This document shows, piece by piece, positions 12,401 through 27,400 of a DNA stretch of 64,000 nt. Position numbers and translations under genes: made by a program. The notes beneath the pieces are model-generated. The model did no database searches. It was not told the DNA's origin and saw only the letters and a list, made by a program, of their open reading frames with translations. The stretch's first letter is position 1, and each line of letters opens with the position of its first letter. The stretch lies in contig NW_018148891.1 in assembly GCF_002042975.1 (NCBI RefSeq), positions 22,499-86,498 of the forward strand. Direction: 5' to 3'. The DNA is from Orbicella faveolata (lineage: Eukaryota; Cnidaria; Anthozoa; Scleractinia; Merulinidae).

Positions 12401-15400
12401 AAGCACAGGGGCAGATCAATACCGGTTTCCACCGTTTTATGAAAATCAGTCAGATATTTCAGAATTACTCAAGAACCCCCCGGCAAAAGGGGACTTTAGG
12501 AAAAAAAATTCCAGAACATTTCTCAAGGGAGCATGGCCCTGGACCCCTCCAGAAGACACTCGTTATTTCGGAAATCAGTCACCATTTATCCTAGATCCGC
12601 GCCTGAAGCATGATATAACCAAACTCTTATAGGATCTTTCGTTAATGAAAAAATCTCCAAAAGAATTATTCCTACAAAAAATTCAGCATCTTCAAACATG
12701 AAGTGATTAATTACAATACCTTTTCTTCTGACTGGAGATAATTCATGAGTCCTGCAGGCTACAGACAAGACAATAATTTATAATCGTTATTTTAGCTGCA
12801 TAAATTCTCGTCATTACTCACAATTTTAGTGCATACAAAACATGGTCTACATGGAAGAGAGCAAAAAACACTAAAAAATGTTGTTTAAAGAGATGATTTC
12901 ACGGCTCGATGAAAGTGCGACCTCCAGCGTTAGACCACTCAATTCCACGGTTCATGAAACAATCTAAAGAAAGCTGATGACTGTTAGGGGAAATTTTCCT
13001 TTGAAAGTTTCAAAGTCAGTTTTAAGAACATTATATTTCTCACAAAGCTGCGGCATGACTCCTTTGCATTGCTTATAAACTAATTTGATGTGAGTAGCTA
13101 ACTAATACTAGCATGATCAGGAACCGTTATTGAACTTGAACATATGTGCACAATCAAACCAGAACCAAGATTTTCTGGTTCTGGTTTTTTTATTTCATCC
13201 AGAACGTTGGGTGTTTGGTCACCACTGACCAAAAACACGTGGGCGCTGGGGAGAAAAGATTGAGTGCAAGTTTCTTACCATTATCCTCTTCAGAAGTCCC
13301 ATGGCAGTGGGATGACCTGTGACCCACAGAGTAACCAAGTGCCTGCTAAGCTGTCTGTTGATAAAAATCATCAATGATGAATGATCAGTTATGAGAGCAA
13401 ATCAACTTACATCATGACATAACTGCTGAAGTCATGCTATCAAGCTAAGTATCGGTAAGCATGCAGCACAATCCAAGGTGCACTGTTACATGTATGTCGT
13501 GAACAAAGTTAACTTCAGTACGCCATTACCATTGGCAATGTTACACCGTATAAAATCCTTGAAACCTTTAGATGTACATCATCACGTCACAATGCACTTG
13601 AGATACCTGGAGATCACTCAAAAAGTTAGAGTTGCTCTCGATGGTGCCTTGAGCAAGCAGGTTAATACTGGTGTATACATGTAAACGGGTACCGGCAAAT
13701 TAATGCTGGGAATAACCCTGCGATGGACAAGCATCCCATCCAGGGGATATTGAAAAATTCTTCATCACTTAATGCTGCAGAAGCCAGGATAAAATGTATA
13801 AAGTGCCGGCTGTATGAGCTGAGCAGACTTAACCTTTACCATAATGATCTCACCTGTTTGTGAGTAATCTGTTATCTGAGCTCTGAGTATACATTGCTGT
13901 GTGAAGGTGACGAGGCAGGGCTCCTTCAGCCAAGGCAAGATCCTGCATTTTTGCTGCAATCTCTGAGTCTCCCTCCTGCAGAACAGAATCAAATATATAC
14001 AGACTGTAAAACTTTCCTCAGGTGATAAGCAGCAACTGCTTGAAGAAAACACTCCCTAATGTTTACTACCATCATAAGTTCATGGCAAATGGGCTCTGTC
14101 TGGGAAAAAGTGAGTTTTCCTACCAACGATACATAATTACTACTGTAGTTTGAAAGCTTACATGTATAAAAATTATGTGCATCAGTCTAGTTAACATTCC
14201 TGCATGGAAATGTCAACAGCACTTTGTGAATGTATTTTACTCAGAGGGTACACTGTAAGTTCACAATGCTTCATGAGGGTCCAAGAAGAAAACCAACAAT
14301 GTGCCGTATATAGTTTTAAGATTAAAACTACAGTTAACGACCAAGAAAGGTAAATGGTGTTTTACAAATTACATTAGTTTCTAAAGAAAAAGTTGGGCTG
14401 CGCCAGTGGGCATGTGAAACACTTCGGTATGTACCAACTTGAAGTCAGTAGAGGTAAAATAAACACTGTAGAAAGTGAGCTAAGCTGGCGTTTTGAGCGT
14501 TGTACTGTGTCTTACCTCGATTACAGCTTTCATTACCATTCCAGCCCCTTTCACAATTGCCATGGATGGATGCTGATCAAGAATAGAGATAAATCAAGGA
14601 AAAAAGTCAATCCTTAGGCTTATTTATGCCACACCAAGAGCTTTACCAAATGGGCTAAAATTTATTTAGAAGTGTGACACATTATTGCATGTACGTCTAC
14701 GTTTTCAGTCACAGGCAGAAACTTATCTGTCTTCACTTGCTACAGAAATAAAATCCACCGCATGAATCATACATACATGTACGTGTACAATAAGTACTCA
14801 GCTCAGTTGTGGTCTGTGGCACATACCAAACTGAATAAAACCTACTGTTACTGTACTGTACCTGGAATAATTTGAAAATGTTACGTCCAAGATCCGCAAC
14901 CATTTCCAACAAGGTGTCGAACTGAGTTCCTTCTGTTGTTTCACTGTGGATACAGGTAACACAGACTGTGTTTAGAACAGCACTACATTGATGGACAAAT
15001 TAAAACCACTTGCTAGTTCCTTCTTAGTCATCTTGTAAAGTGAACAGAGTTTACAGGTGGAGCAGTTGTTTCTAAGTTCAAGGCATGATAGGTTTTTCTT
15101 GAGTTTAACATTAGATAAGTATTTTCCTTTTTGAAGCGAATTACTGTAACAAGTATTGTGGATAACCCACATTAAGCCCAAACGTAATTGCCTCATTTGT
15201 GGCATAATATGTTTCAAAAGTACATATACACATACATGTACAGGCATGTAACACATCCCAAGTCTTCTTGAAAATGAAGTAATGTCACAATAGTTGTAAT
15301 CACTGGAGTAAAAATATTAATAAATATTATGATAAGGTAACAATTACTTTTCATGAAATCTATATTAATGATGCACATTTTTGTACCTGTATGGTGGACA

Positions 15401-18400
15401 CAATGCAAAAGTCAGGAAGTCAAGAAGTGAACTAACAACAAGAGCTCCTGTGCTTCTGTTCTGTAGGGAAAAAAGGTTTAATTTTACTTCACGGTAGCAG
15501 TACGTTTTCTACCACAAACTGCAGCTATTTTTGTCACACAAGCCCTCCAAAGAATTCAAACATGGAGTGAATTGAAAGCTCACCTCTTTTAAAAAACCTG
15601 GCTTAAAATGTTGTTAACTGCTACAGGGTTTTCATCAACGTTTTCAGCAGGTGTACAACTGGTTTTCACAAGCAGGCAAAACAATTTGAACAGAGATTCT
15701 CTAATATGGTCAAACCAGAATGGTCCAACCAGGCAGGCAAAATCATCCTCACGGCCCATCAATTTGCCCCATACCCATCCCTCAATGAAACCGCTGCTGT
15801 TAGGAAATGTTTGAAGGCCAGCTGGCATATAAAACCCTTTAATGCCTCTAATGGTGAAAACATTTTTTTCTGGACATACATGAATTTGTACAGGTCTACT
15901 AAAGACATTTACATGAAGAATGTTAAAAACAATTTAACCAGTACTTACTACATGGGTAGTGAAGATATCTAGGAGTGTTGCAAGGAATTTTCTTGATGAC
16001 AAAAGTGATGATTTGTTCATCTGTTCTTGCCTGAGGTCATAGTTATCATGCATGGGCTAAAACAGGAGATCAAAAGTATTTGTAATGATTGTTTTGACAT
16101 TGTATTTGTTGATTCTTCATCAGTCATGGTCATCATCGACATCAGTAGATGTAGATCATTGATTCTTCACTGCTGTACATTGCTCAAAGAGAATTTCTCT
16201 TTTTCACAAGAGAAAGGATTTTATTACATACTTGGTACTTTACTCATACAGTCAGCTCTCTCAACAAAACTGACCGCTGAGCCAGCAGTAATCACAGAAG
16301 TTGCTGTAAAGGATGCAGCTAAGAGCCAGCTGCAGCCTAATTTCACTGGCTGAGGGAGGACTTAACAAACTCAGTCCTGAGAAGAACCTTGGGCTAACTT
16401 TGGGGCTGCCAAGGCCACAAAAGCCAGATGGGCTTGGTAATGAGCCAGCTTGGGCCCTGTCCACACATATCCAGATATTTTTGAATCCGCAACTTTTTCT
16501 TTCTGGATACGGCTTCTGTCCACACACATCCGGCAAATTCAGCTGCGAATCTGGATATTTTCGAATCCGCTCTCTTTAAATCCGGAAAGAAAAAGTTGCG
16601 GATTCAAAAATATCCGGATACATGTTGACGGGGCTTTAGTGTCTTCTTACATGTAGCTTCCTCCCTGCCTGTGTTCTCTCTACACATGACCAGAAACCAT
16701 GATCAAACTTGGACATATGCACACAATCAAACTGGAACCAAGAATTTCTGGTTTCAGTTGTCCATTTCACTCCACAGGGTAGGAGGTTTGCTGACCAAAA
16801 ACGTGTGCGCTTCGGGGACAAGATTGTGTCAGATTTCGGGCTCTTACCTGCATCAACGCACAGAGCATGTCAATTGCAGCATGCGTTACTCCATCATCAT
16901 TTCTTTTCAGTGCTTTAACAACCTTCACACCAAGCTTGTCTCTGAACCTGGTGTGTGAAGAATGCAACATAATTAACTCTCATCCTATAATGCAAATAAA
17001 AATCATAATACTTGACAGTTTATGTGTTATGAACACTACTCAAGGCAACAAGGAGAAGTGGAGAACAGATATTTCAACAACCATACCATGCTGCAGCACC
17101 CATCAGAGAGCAATAGGAGAGGCACACAGTTCTCAATTTCCTCTAGACAACGAATTTTAAAAACTGCTAGGCAGAATTATACANTTTCAGTATGTTTAGC
17201 TGCTGAATATGATTGTTACATTCCCATACTACCGGTAACTGTTATAATTACATTGTTTTGCAACGTTTTATAACAAAGCACAATGAGATAAAGAAACCTG
17301 TGGTCCTAGTATTTTCAAAATTATTTTCAGTTAGACTCTCACATCTTTAAGGGTTGACGGCTTGAACGCAATTAAAACAGTGGCCAAAACGCATGTAAAT
17401 TTACATTCAGACTTGTTAATTCAGTAGAATTTGTTTTTAAAAGGGAAACAAATACATCGCTAATATCGCTGGACCAACAATTGTTTTTGTTGCTTACTTC
17501 AGCAAGTTTCACATTGTCTCGGACATGGAGCTTGTCAATCTCGGCCTCTGGGACCTATTATCAAATAAATAAGAAGACATGAGACAAAGTTTAAATCTTA
17601 GATTTACATTAGTAACATTAAGAAACATTTTCATCAGCCTTACTGGCAAATGTGTGTGTAGCTACTCTCTCTCAGCTACCTTTCATTACTTGGAAAATTT
17701 CAAGCAATTTAAAGGAAATGAAGTTTTGCATTTAAATGAAAATCATCCACAACTGGGAATTGCCACGATTGCAGATGAACTTGGTGTTTCTTTCTTTCAT
17801 TTAAAACAAATACAAGGCAAATATTGACAAAGCACAGGGGCAGATCAATACCGGTTTCCACCGTTTTATGAAAATCAGTCAGATATTTCAGAATTACTCA
17901 AGAACCCCCCGGCAAAAGGGGACTTTAGGAAAAAAAATTCCAGAACATTTCTCAAGGGAGCATGGCCCTGGACCCCTCCAGAAGACACTCGTTATTTCGG
18001 AAATCAGTCACCATTTATCCTAGATCCGCGCCTGAAGCATGATATAACCAAACTCTTATAGGATCTTTCGTTAATGAAAAAATCTCCAAAAGAATTATTC
18101 CTACAAAAAATTCAGCATCTTCAAACATGAAGTGATTAATTACAATACCTTTTCTTCTGACTGGAGATAATTCATGAGTCCTGCAGGCTACAGACAAGAC
18201 AATAATTTATAATCGTTATTTTAGCTGCATAAATTCTCGTCATTACTCACAATTTTAGTGCATACAAAACATGGTCTACATGGAAGAGAGCAAAAAACAC
18301 TAAAAAATGTTGTTTAAAGAGATGATTTCACGGCTCGATGAAAGTGCGACCTCCAGCGTTAGACCACTCAATTCCACGGTTCATGAAACAATCTAAAGAA

Positions 18401-21400
18401 AGCTGATGACTGTTAGGGGAAATTTTCCTTTGAAAGTTTCAAAGTCAGTTTTAAGAACATTATATTTCTCACAAAGCTGCGGCATGACTCCTTTGCATTG
18501 CTTATAAACTAATTTGATGTGAGTAGCTAACTAATACTAGCATGATCAGGAACCGTTATTGAACTTGAACATATGTGCACAATCAAACCAGAACCAAGAT
18601 TTTCTGGTTCTGGTTTTTTTATTTCATCCAGAACGTTGGGTGTTTGGTCACCACTGACCAAAAACACGTGGGCGCTGGGGAGAAAAGATTGAGTGCAAGT
18701 TTCTTACCATTATCCTCTTCAGAAGTCCCATGGCAGTGGGATGACCTGTGACCCACAGAGTAACCAAGTGCCTGCTAAGCTGTCTGTTGATAAAAATCAT
18801 CAATGATGAATGATCAGTTATGAGAGCAAATCAACTTACATCATGACATAACTGCTGAAGTCATGCTATCAAGCTAAGTATCGGTAAGCATGCAGCACAA
18901 TCCAAGGTGCACTGTTACATGTATGTCGTGAACAAAGTTAACTTCAGTACGCCATTACCATTGGCAATGTTACACCGTATAAAATCCTTGAAACCTTTAG
19001 ATGTACATCATCACGTCACAATGCACTTGAGATACCTGGAGATCACTCAAAAAGTTAGAGTTGCTCTCGATGGTGCCTTGAGCAAGCAGGTTAATACTGG
19101 TGTATACATGTAAACGGGTACCGGCAAATTAATGCTGGGAATAACCCTGCGATGGACAAGCATCCCATCCAGGGGATATTGAAAAATTCTTCATCACTTA
19201 ATGCTGCAGAAGCCAGGATAAAATGTATAAAGTGCCGGCTGTATGAGCTGAGCAGACTTAACCTTTACCATAATGATCTCACCTGTTTGTGAGTAATCTG
19301 TTATCTGAGCTCTGAGTATACATTGCTGTGTGAAGGTGACGAGGCAGGGCTCCTTCAGCCAAGGCAAGATCCTGCATTTTTGCTGCAATCTCTGAGTCTC
19401 CCTCCTGCAGAACAGAATCAAATATATACAGACTGTAAAACTTTCCTCAGGTGATAAGCAGCAACTGCTTGAAGAAAACACTCCCTAATGTTTACTACCA
19501 TCATAAGTTCATGGCAAATGGGCTCTGTCTGGGAAAAAGTGAGTTTTCCTACCAACGATACATAATTACTACTGTAGTTTGAAAGCTTACATGTATAAAA
19601 ATTATGTGCATCAGTCTAGTTAACATTCCTGCATGGAAATGTCAACAGCACTTTGTGAATGTATTTTACTCAGAGGGTACACTGTAAGTTCACAATGCTT
19701 CATGAGGGTCCAAGAAGAAAACCAACAATGTGCCGTATATAGTTTTAAGATTAAAACTACAGTTAACGACCAAGAAAGGTAAATGGTGTTTTACAAATTA
19801 CATTAGTTTCTAAAGAAAAAGTTGGGCTGCGCCAGTGGGCATGTGAAACACTTCGGTATGTACCAACTTGAAGTCAGTAGAGGTAAAATAAACACTGTAG
19901 AAAGTGAGCTAAGCTGGCGTTTTGAGCGTTGTACTGTGTCTTACCTCGATTACAGCTTTCATTACCATTCCAGCCCCTTTCACAATTGCCATGGATGGAT
20001 GCTGATCAAGAATAGAGATAAATCAAGGAAAAAAGTCAATCCTTAGGCTTATTTATGCCACACCAAGAGCTTTACCAAATGGGCTAAAATTTATTTAGAA
20101 GTGTGACACATTATTGCATGTACGTCTACGTTTTCAGTCACAGGCAGAAACTTATCTGTCTTCACTTGCTACAGAAATAAAATCCACCGCATGAATCATA
20201 CATACATGTACGTGTACAATAAGTACTCAGCTCAGTTGTGGTCTGTGGCACATACCAAACTGAATAAAACCTACTGTTACTGTACTGTACCTGGAATAAT
20301 TTGAAAATGTTACGTCCAAGATCCGCAACCATTTCCAACAAGGTGTCGAACTGAGTTCCTTCTGTTGTTTCACTGTGGATACAGGTAACACAGACTGTGT
20401 TTAGAACAGCACTACATTGATGGACAAATTAAAACCACTTGCTAGTTCCTTCTTAGTCATCTTGTAAAGTGAACAGAGTTTACAGGTGGAGCAGTTGTTT
20501 CTAAGTTCAAGGCATGATAGGTTTTTCTTGAGTTTAACATTAGATAAGTATTTTCCTTTTTGAAGCGAATTACTGTAACAAGTATTGTGGATAACCCACA
20601 TTAAGCCCAAACGTAATTGCCTCATTTGTGGCATAATATGTTTCAAAAGTACATATACACATACATGTACAGGCATGTAACACATCCCAAGTCTTCTTGA
20701 AAATGAAGTAATGTCACAATAGTTGTAATCACTGGAGTAAAAATATTAATAAATATTATGATAAGGTAACAATTACTTTTCATGAAATCTATATTAATGA
20801 TGCACATTTTTGTACCTGTATGGTGGACACAATGCAAAAGTCAGGAAGTCAAGAAGTGAACTAACAACAAGAGCTCCTGTGCTTCTGTTCTGTAGGGAAA
20901 AAAGGTTTAATTTTACTTCACGGTAGCAGTACGTTTTCTACCACAAACTGCAGCTATTTTTGTCACACAAGCCCTCCAAAGAATTCAAACATGGAGTGAA
21001 TTGAAAGCTCACCTCTTTTAAAAAACCTGGCTTAAAATGTTGTTAACTGCTACAGGGTTTTCATCAACGTTTTCAGCAGGTGTACAACTGGTTTTCACAA
21101 GCAGGCAAAACAATTTGAACAGAGATTCTCTAATATGGTCAAACCAGAATGGTCCAACCAGGCAGGCAAAATCATCCTCACGGCCCATCAATTTGCCCCA
21201 TACCCATCCCTCAATGAAACCGCTGCTGTTAGGAAATGTTTGAAGGCCAGCTGGCATATAAAACCCTTTAATGCCTCTAATGGTGAAAACATTTTTTTCT
21301 GGACATACATGAATTTGTACAGGTCTACTAAAGACATTTACATGAAGAATGTTAAAAACAATTTAACCAGTACTTACTACATGGGTAGTGAAGATATCTA

Positions 21401-24400
21401 GGAGTGTTGCAAGGAATTTTCTTGATGACAAAAGTGATGATTTGTTCATCTGTTCTTGCCTGAGGTCATAGTTATCATGCATGGGCTAAAACAGGAGATC
21501 AAAAGTATTTGTAATGATTGTTTTGACATTGTATTTGTTGATTCTTCATCAGTCATGGTCATCATCGACATCAGTAGATGTAGATCATTGATTCTTCACT
21601 GCTGTACATTGCTCAAAGAGAATTTCTCTTTTTCACAAGAGAAAGGATTTTATTACATACTTGGTACTTTACTCATACAGTCAGCTCTCTCAACAAAACT
21701 GACCGCTGAGCCAGCAGTAATCACAGAAGTTGCTGTAAAGGATGCAGCTAAGAGCCAGCTGCAGCCTAATTTCACTGGCTGAGGGAGGACTTAACAAACT
21801 CAGTCCTGAGAAGAACCTTGGGCTAACTTTGGGGCTGCCAAGGCCACAAAAGCCAGATGGGCTTGGTAATGAGCCAGCTTGGGCCCTGTCCACACATATC
21901 CAGATATTTTTGAATCCGCAACTTTTTCTTTCTGGATACGGCTTCTGTCCACACACATCCGGCAAATTCAGCTGCGAATCTGGATATTTTCGAATCCGCT
22001 CTCTTTAAATCCGGAAAGAAAAAGTTGCGGATTCAAAAATATCCGGATACATGTTGACGGGGCTTTAGTGTCTTCTTACATGTAGCTTCCTCCCTGCCTG
22101 TGTTCTCTCTACACATGACCAGAAACCATGATCAAACTTGGACATATGCACACAATCAAACTGGAACCAAGAATTTCTGGTTTCAGTTGTCCATTTCACT
22201 CCACAGGGTAGGAGGTTTGCTGACCAAAAACGTGTGCGCTTCGGGGACAAGATTGTGTCAGATTTCGGGCTCTTACCTGCATCAACGCACAGAGCATGTC
22301 AATTGCAGCATGCGTTACTCCATCATCATTTCTTTTCAGTGCTTTAACAACCTTCACACCAAGCTTGTCTCTGAACCTGGTGTGTGAAGAATGCAACATA
22401 ATTAACTCTCATCCTATAATGCAAATAAAAATCATAATACTTGACAGTTTATGTGTTATGAACACTACTCAAGGCAACAAGGAGAAGTGGAGAACAGATA
22501 TTTCAACAACCATACCATGCTGCAGCACCCATCAGAGAGCAATAGGAGAGGCACACAGTTCTCAATTTCCTCTAGACAACGAATTTTAAAAACTGCTAGG
22601 CAGAATTATACAGGTGATACACAACAGACTATGTGTCTAAGCTCCAGCAGGTGCCAGGTCTTATTATAAGCTGCCATCAAGTGTACAGGTGTACATACAA
22701 GGTCAAAAGTCAGCCTGTCTGTTATCTTTCTGCTGTAAAAGTGATTATTATACAGCTAGCTCTGTGAGTGGCCAAGATTGACCAAATCCTACACTGTGAT
22801 TGGCCACCCAAGCAGGCAAGATGGCACTATTTCACCCGCACAGGATTACCCGCTGTCTCCCAAGATAAAAATTTCCCCAAAAGCCATTTAATAAATCCTT
22901 TATAGACCAGGCTTGTAAAAAAAAAAAAAAAAAAAAAAATTGGCCAATATCAATTCATCTTGACCTCACACTTGGTCAATAACTCATACATATGTATATC
23001 TTACTTGGGTAGAGTTGTGAAGGCTTGAAATCCTGCTTTTGAAGCAACAAGTCTCCTAATGGCTTGAAACTGTCCTTCAAGATCTTCAACCGTGATGGTG
23101 CTTTGATCACCTACATGTAAAAGATAGAAGTAATATTAATATGATTTTTTGTAGTATATTCTTGGGCTTATTATTACTAGTAGTTGTTACTGTTTATGTC
23201 TAGATAATTATTATCTATGAAAGATACTTGTTATCATACACGTAAAATATGCTTTGTACATGCTGTGTATTTAATTATGCAAAATAAATTTACAGACATG
23301 TACTGTAATAAATTTGTCTTTTCTAGATATATCAGAGGGCAGTTTATCATAAATTATTACATCTGCCCTTTCAATCCATTATCAATAACTATTTATTTGT
23401 TAATCTGATGGAGTGATTTCATAAGTTACCTTCCATTGCTAACAGTGCTGTGATTGCTCCTGTTATAAGCTTTTCTTTGTTCTCAGCAAACAGCCCCTGC
23501 AGATATGAAGAAAAAAGAAACTGGCTATTAAAAAAAACTACCAAAAAACTGATAATAGTAAAAACAAGGACACTCTAACAAAAAAGGCAGAGCTATGTAG
23601 TGCACATTTTACTCACATCTTGTGTAACTGCATGAAGTAATCCATTGTAAGGGATGTTGCTGTTAAACCTTTCTACTGCTTCTGCAAATGTGGCTGGGAG
23701 AAGAAAAGTATGGGTGAGGTTTCTACTTAAAAAACAAAAACGAAAAACTACTAAATTATGCAAATCAGAAAACAGAGGTTGATTACTTTTAATTCTAACC
23801 CTTTCCCTAACTAGATACAAGTATGGCATTCTAACCAAACAGAAATGCAGACAGACAGAAAGACAAGCAGACAGACAGACAGGCAGACAGGCAGACAGGC
23901 AGGCAGATAAACAGACATATAGACATACAGACAGACAGACAGGCAGACTTCCACAAACCATGATTTTGGAACAATTTGGTTTAAATTGTCAAAAACTGTT
24001 CTACCTGGAGGAACAGCAAGAAATCTCAGATGTTGACTTTCAACTTCCTCATCCACAGTTGATATGACTGGAGCAAATCTGAAACCTGCAGTAAGAACAA
24101 ATATGAGGTTTTCCCATAAATGTTCCTAAAACTGTTTTTTTTTCTTTTTTATGAAACAATGTTATCCCTAAGTGTCTCACTTTAAATCACTAGATGAACC
24201 AATATGTTCATTCATAAATTTTTCTTTAATTCACATGAACTTTACAGTTAATACATGTAGATTCAGGTACAAAAAAACTACATGTACACATACATATGTA
24301 GGATGAACTTGGATAAGTCTTGTTTGAGACAGGACACCAGTTGATCGACATGTTTCTCTAATCTGGAGGTGATGAAATGGGAACAACAAACAAACAAACC

Positions 24401-27400
24401 TCTCTTAGTTGGTTTCACTTTGACACAGACGTCTCTGTTGCCACTGGCACGGACACCGTCGAGCAAACTGGCCAGCAAAGAGTCCCTTAAGGAAATGATC
24501 AGAAATACGTTCGTGAACATGCTGAGAGTTGCCCTAATACACAAGCAACAACTTTCCTTCTCTCCTTATTGATTTTTACCATTTATGTTTGTTTACATCA
24601 TACAGTACCTCTCAGTTGACATGAATTTCTTTGTGGCTCCACGGATGAACTCCACAGCAAACATCTGAGGATTTTCGGTACTGCGAATAATGGCAAACAC
24701 CTGTTGACAGAACATCAACAGTTGATTACTCTCAAGTGGTCAAAATCCATTTTCCTCTCACAATATCACCACATTGTTAAGCAGAGAGGTGTTGAGAATT
24801 CAGAGTAAACCTCACAGTAAGTACTGTACGTGTATCTGTGTGATCATATGTACAATAAAACTTACATTTTAGTTCTTTAGAGCGATTGTCAATTGAGTGT
24901 TGAAAGTAAACAGGCAATTACTTTGGTTAGAACTGGTTTTGGTTTTAAATACTATGGTTTGAGATTGGCTGAGTAGTTTAATTGGTAAGTAATTAGTTTG
25001 GTTTTGGTTTTAAGACACTCAATTGAAAACTGTACTAAAGAAGAACAAATCAAATATTAACATAATCAAGAGTAGGAGTAACCTTCAATGGACTAGCTTG
25101 CTGAAGTTACAATGTAAGTGCTGGCAAAAAGAGTCCCTTTGCTAAAAATTATTAAGTACCTTTAATTCATGCTGCTGCATTGCACAAATTACATTTATTA
25201 AGTTATATAAAATTTATGTAGATCTTACATCAGAAAGTGGATGACAGCTGACAATGATGTACGTTGCGGGATCTCTTTCTATGATACATGTCTCTGATAA
25301 ACATAAGGTGCGGACTACAGGATCCTGTAAAAAACAAGTCAACATAAAAGTTCAAAGAGGAGTTACATGTACATGTACATTTGGCAGATTACATGTCCAT
25401 TGTATAACTGGTATAAGTATCATACAGAGAAGTATTAATTGAAAGTGATTCTGACAACTAGCTCATTCTCGACAGCTGTCAGCAGGTCTTTTCTCCTGCA
25501 AGTAGGTTGATACACATAGATGAGGGATACTGGTGAGGGATATTCAATTCTAATTTGGATAATAACAATTTGCTGCCAACTTACATGATGTCTTGGTGAT
25601 ATTTTTTGGACTTTAAACTCAGCTAATGATGTGATATGTTCATCTTCACTGTAGGAGAGATATGTACATGTAATATAAATACAATGGTATGGAAGCAAGG
25701 GCAGGTAACGTAAAGATTTAGTTGGCAGACGACTTGCCTGATCCCTTGCCCATTGGGCAAGTGAGAATGAAAAGGTACATGCCCAGAAGGAGAATCTACT
25801 TATCCCGGATGACCAGACAGAGCTTTTTCTGAGTCCTGATAACAGCCAAGTGGCTCATACATGTACATACATGCAGAGTCAGAGCTTATCCTGGTTTCTG
25901 CAGCAGGAAGGAACTACATGAAGGAGTATTTTTACTCCCCCTGGATAGAATGCTTGTCCATCCCAGGATAGTACCTCCAGGTTTAAATTTGCTGGTAGCC
26001 ATTTCTATACCTGGGATGATAGAACTACTAGCTGTGAGAGTAGAGTGTCTTTCCAGAGAATGCAAGTCAATGTCCCACTTATGTTCATGATAGAATGCAA
26101 TTATTGTTTAATTAGTACTTCATATTTGGCAGGGTTATTTGACATTTTCATATTACTTCATATTTGACAGAATCGTGTGTGTTTTGGTGACTTTTTACCA
26201 ATGACAACACTTTGTGATGCTTATCATAAGGTATTTAAATCTCTAGCATTCAATCCTGGACATATCTGCAATGTCCCTGCAATGTCCCTGGCCACAGCTT
26301 GAACCCAGACCACGTGATCCAGGGTCATGCCAACTACATGTAACCTTGAGCCCACCGCTCCTCCCACGCCAGTGCCAAGGGAGGGAATAGGAATTGTGTT
26401 TGTGACAACTGAGGTTCAAATTTACAAACCAACCCTCATTACATTGAATTTGACTAAATCCTCACCATATCAAGGTTTTTTTAGACGCACTTTCCCGTAG
26501 AATTAAACTGTGTTGAATGTTCAGCATGTCAGTTCACATGCACATGTACATGTACAGTAGTATGAAATTTTTGGGGTTGAATCATAGATGTTTCTCAAGA
26601 TAGAAGAGGAAATATTGGGCATGTGAAACAAGACATCAGTTCACTAAGGCTCATAGCTAGCTGCAATCAACTTACCTAAATTTTCCAAATTTGTGTTTTA
26701 GAAACTGGTCATGTGTTATAGGTTTACTCCTTTGTCTGCAGGAGAAAGAGAACAGATACCAACAGTGAATCATTAATGTATTTCCAGTAGGTAATTTAAT
26801 TACTTTTATTAGCCTAGCAAACAAGAACTCATCATGTGTGGTGCCTTTAAAGTTAGTGGGGTTAGGCAGCAATCAGACATGGGAAAGGAGGTATCCATGG
26901 TAACACTGCAAGTGGCCACCACCAAAGGCAGAGAAAGAAGTAAAAACTTGTTAATTCAGCAGGCAAAAATGGCCTTACTCCAAGGCCAGAAAGTAAGCAA
27001 ATGCAAATTATAAACCAAAAGATGCTCCCAGCAGTGGTTCAAAGGCCTCCCTAAGCCACACAGAGGGGTGACCGCCGACCAGCGTTGTCTCAAAGATAAC
27101 CTTGTCTTAATTATTTTCACTCACATTTAATTTAAATTGGAAAAGTAATGAGTATCAACTAACTTGATTGAGACACCAACATAAGCCATGGCATATTCTG
27201 ACATTTTCTTCATTAGCTCATCTCTCTGTTCCAGTGCAAAGAGATGCTGAAAAAAAGATGTAACAGAATGATAAATTTTGTAAGTTATGTACAACCTTCT
27301 CTTGGACCACAGAATTTATAAGAAAACAAACAATCAACATAAAGCAAGTAAGTCTTCAAATACACTGCCACAGCCTCTTAACATAATTATTATGTATGTC

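Larger units (their letters stand above)
11756..17183. repeat. Duplicated block 2a (5428 bp)
   Basis: Matches 17185-22612 at a constant offset of 5429 with no difference noticed. It ends at the n at 17184. Confidence 0.93.

Noticed and set aside
16261-16656. Several overlapping open frames of 68-108 codons on both strands
   Set aside because: They overlap a MITE at 16452-16636 and intron sequence, and are repeated only through the assembly duplicate.
23593-24056. Antisense frames with Cys-Leu-Ser-Val repeats, looking like a cysteine-rich protein
   Set aside because: Produced by the CAGA microsatellite between two DNAJC13 exons; only the flanking exon parts are real.
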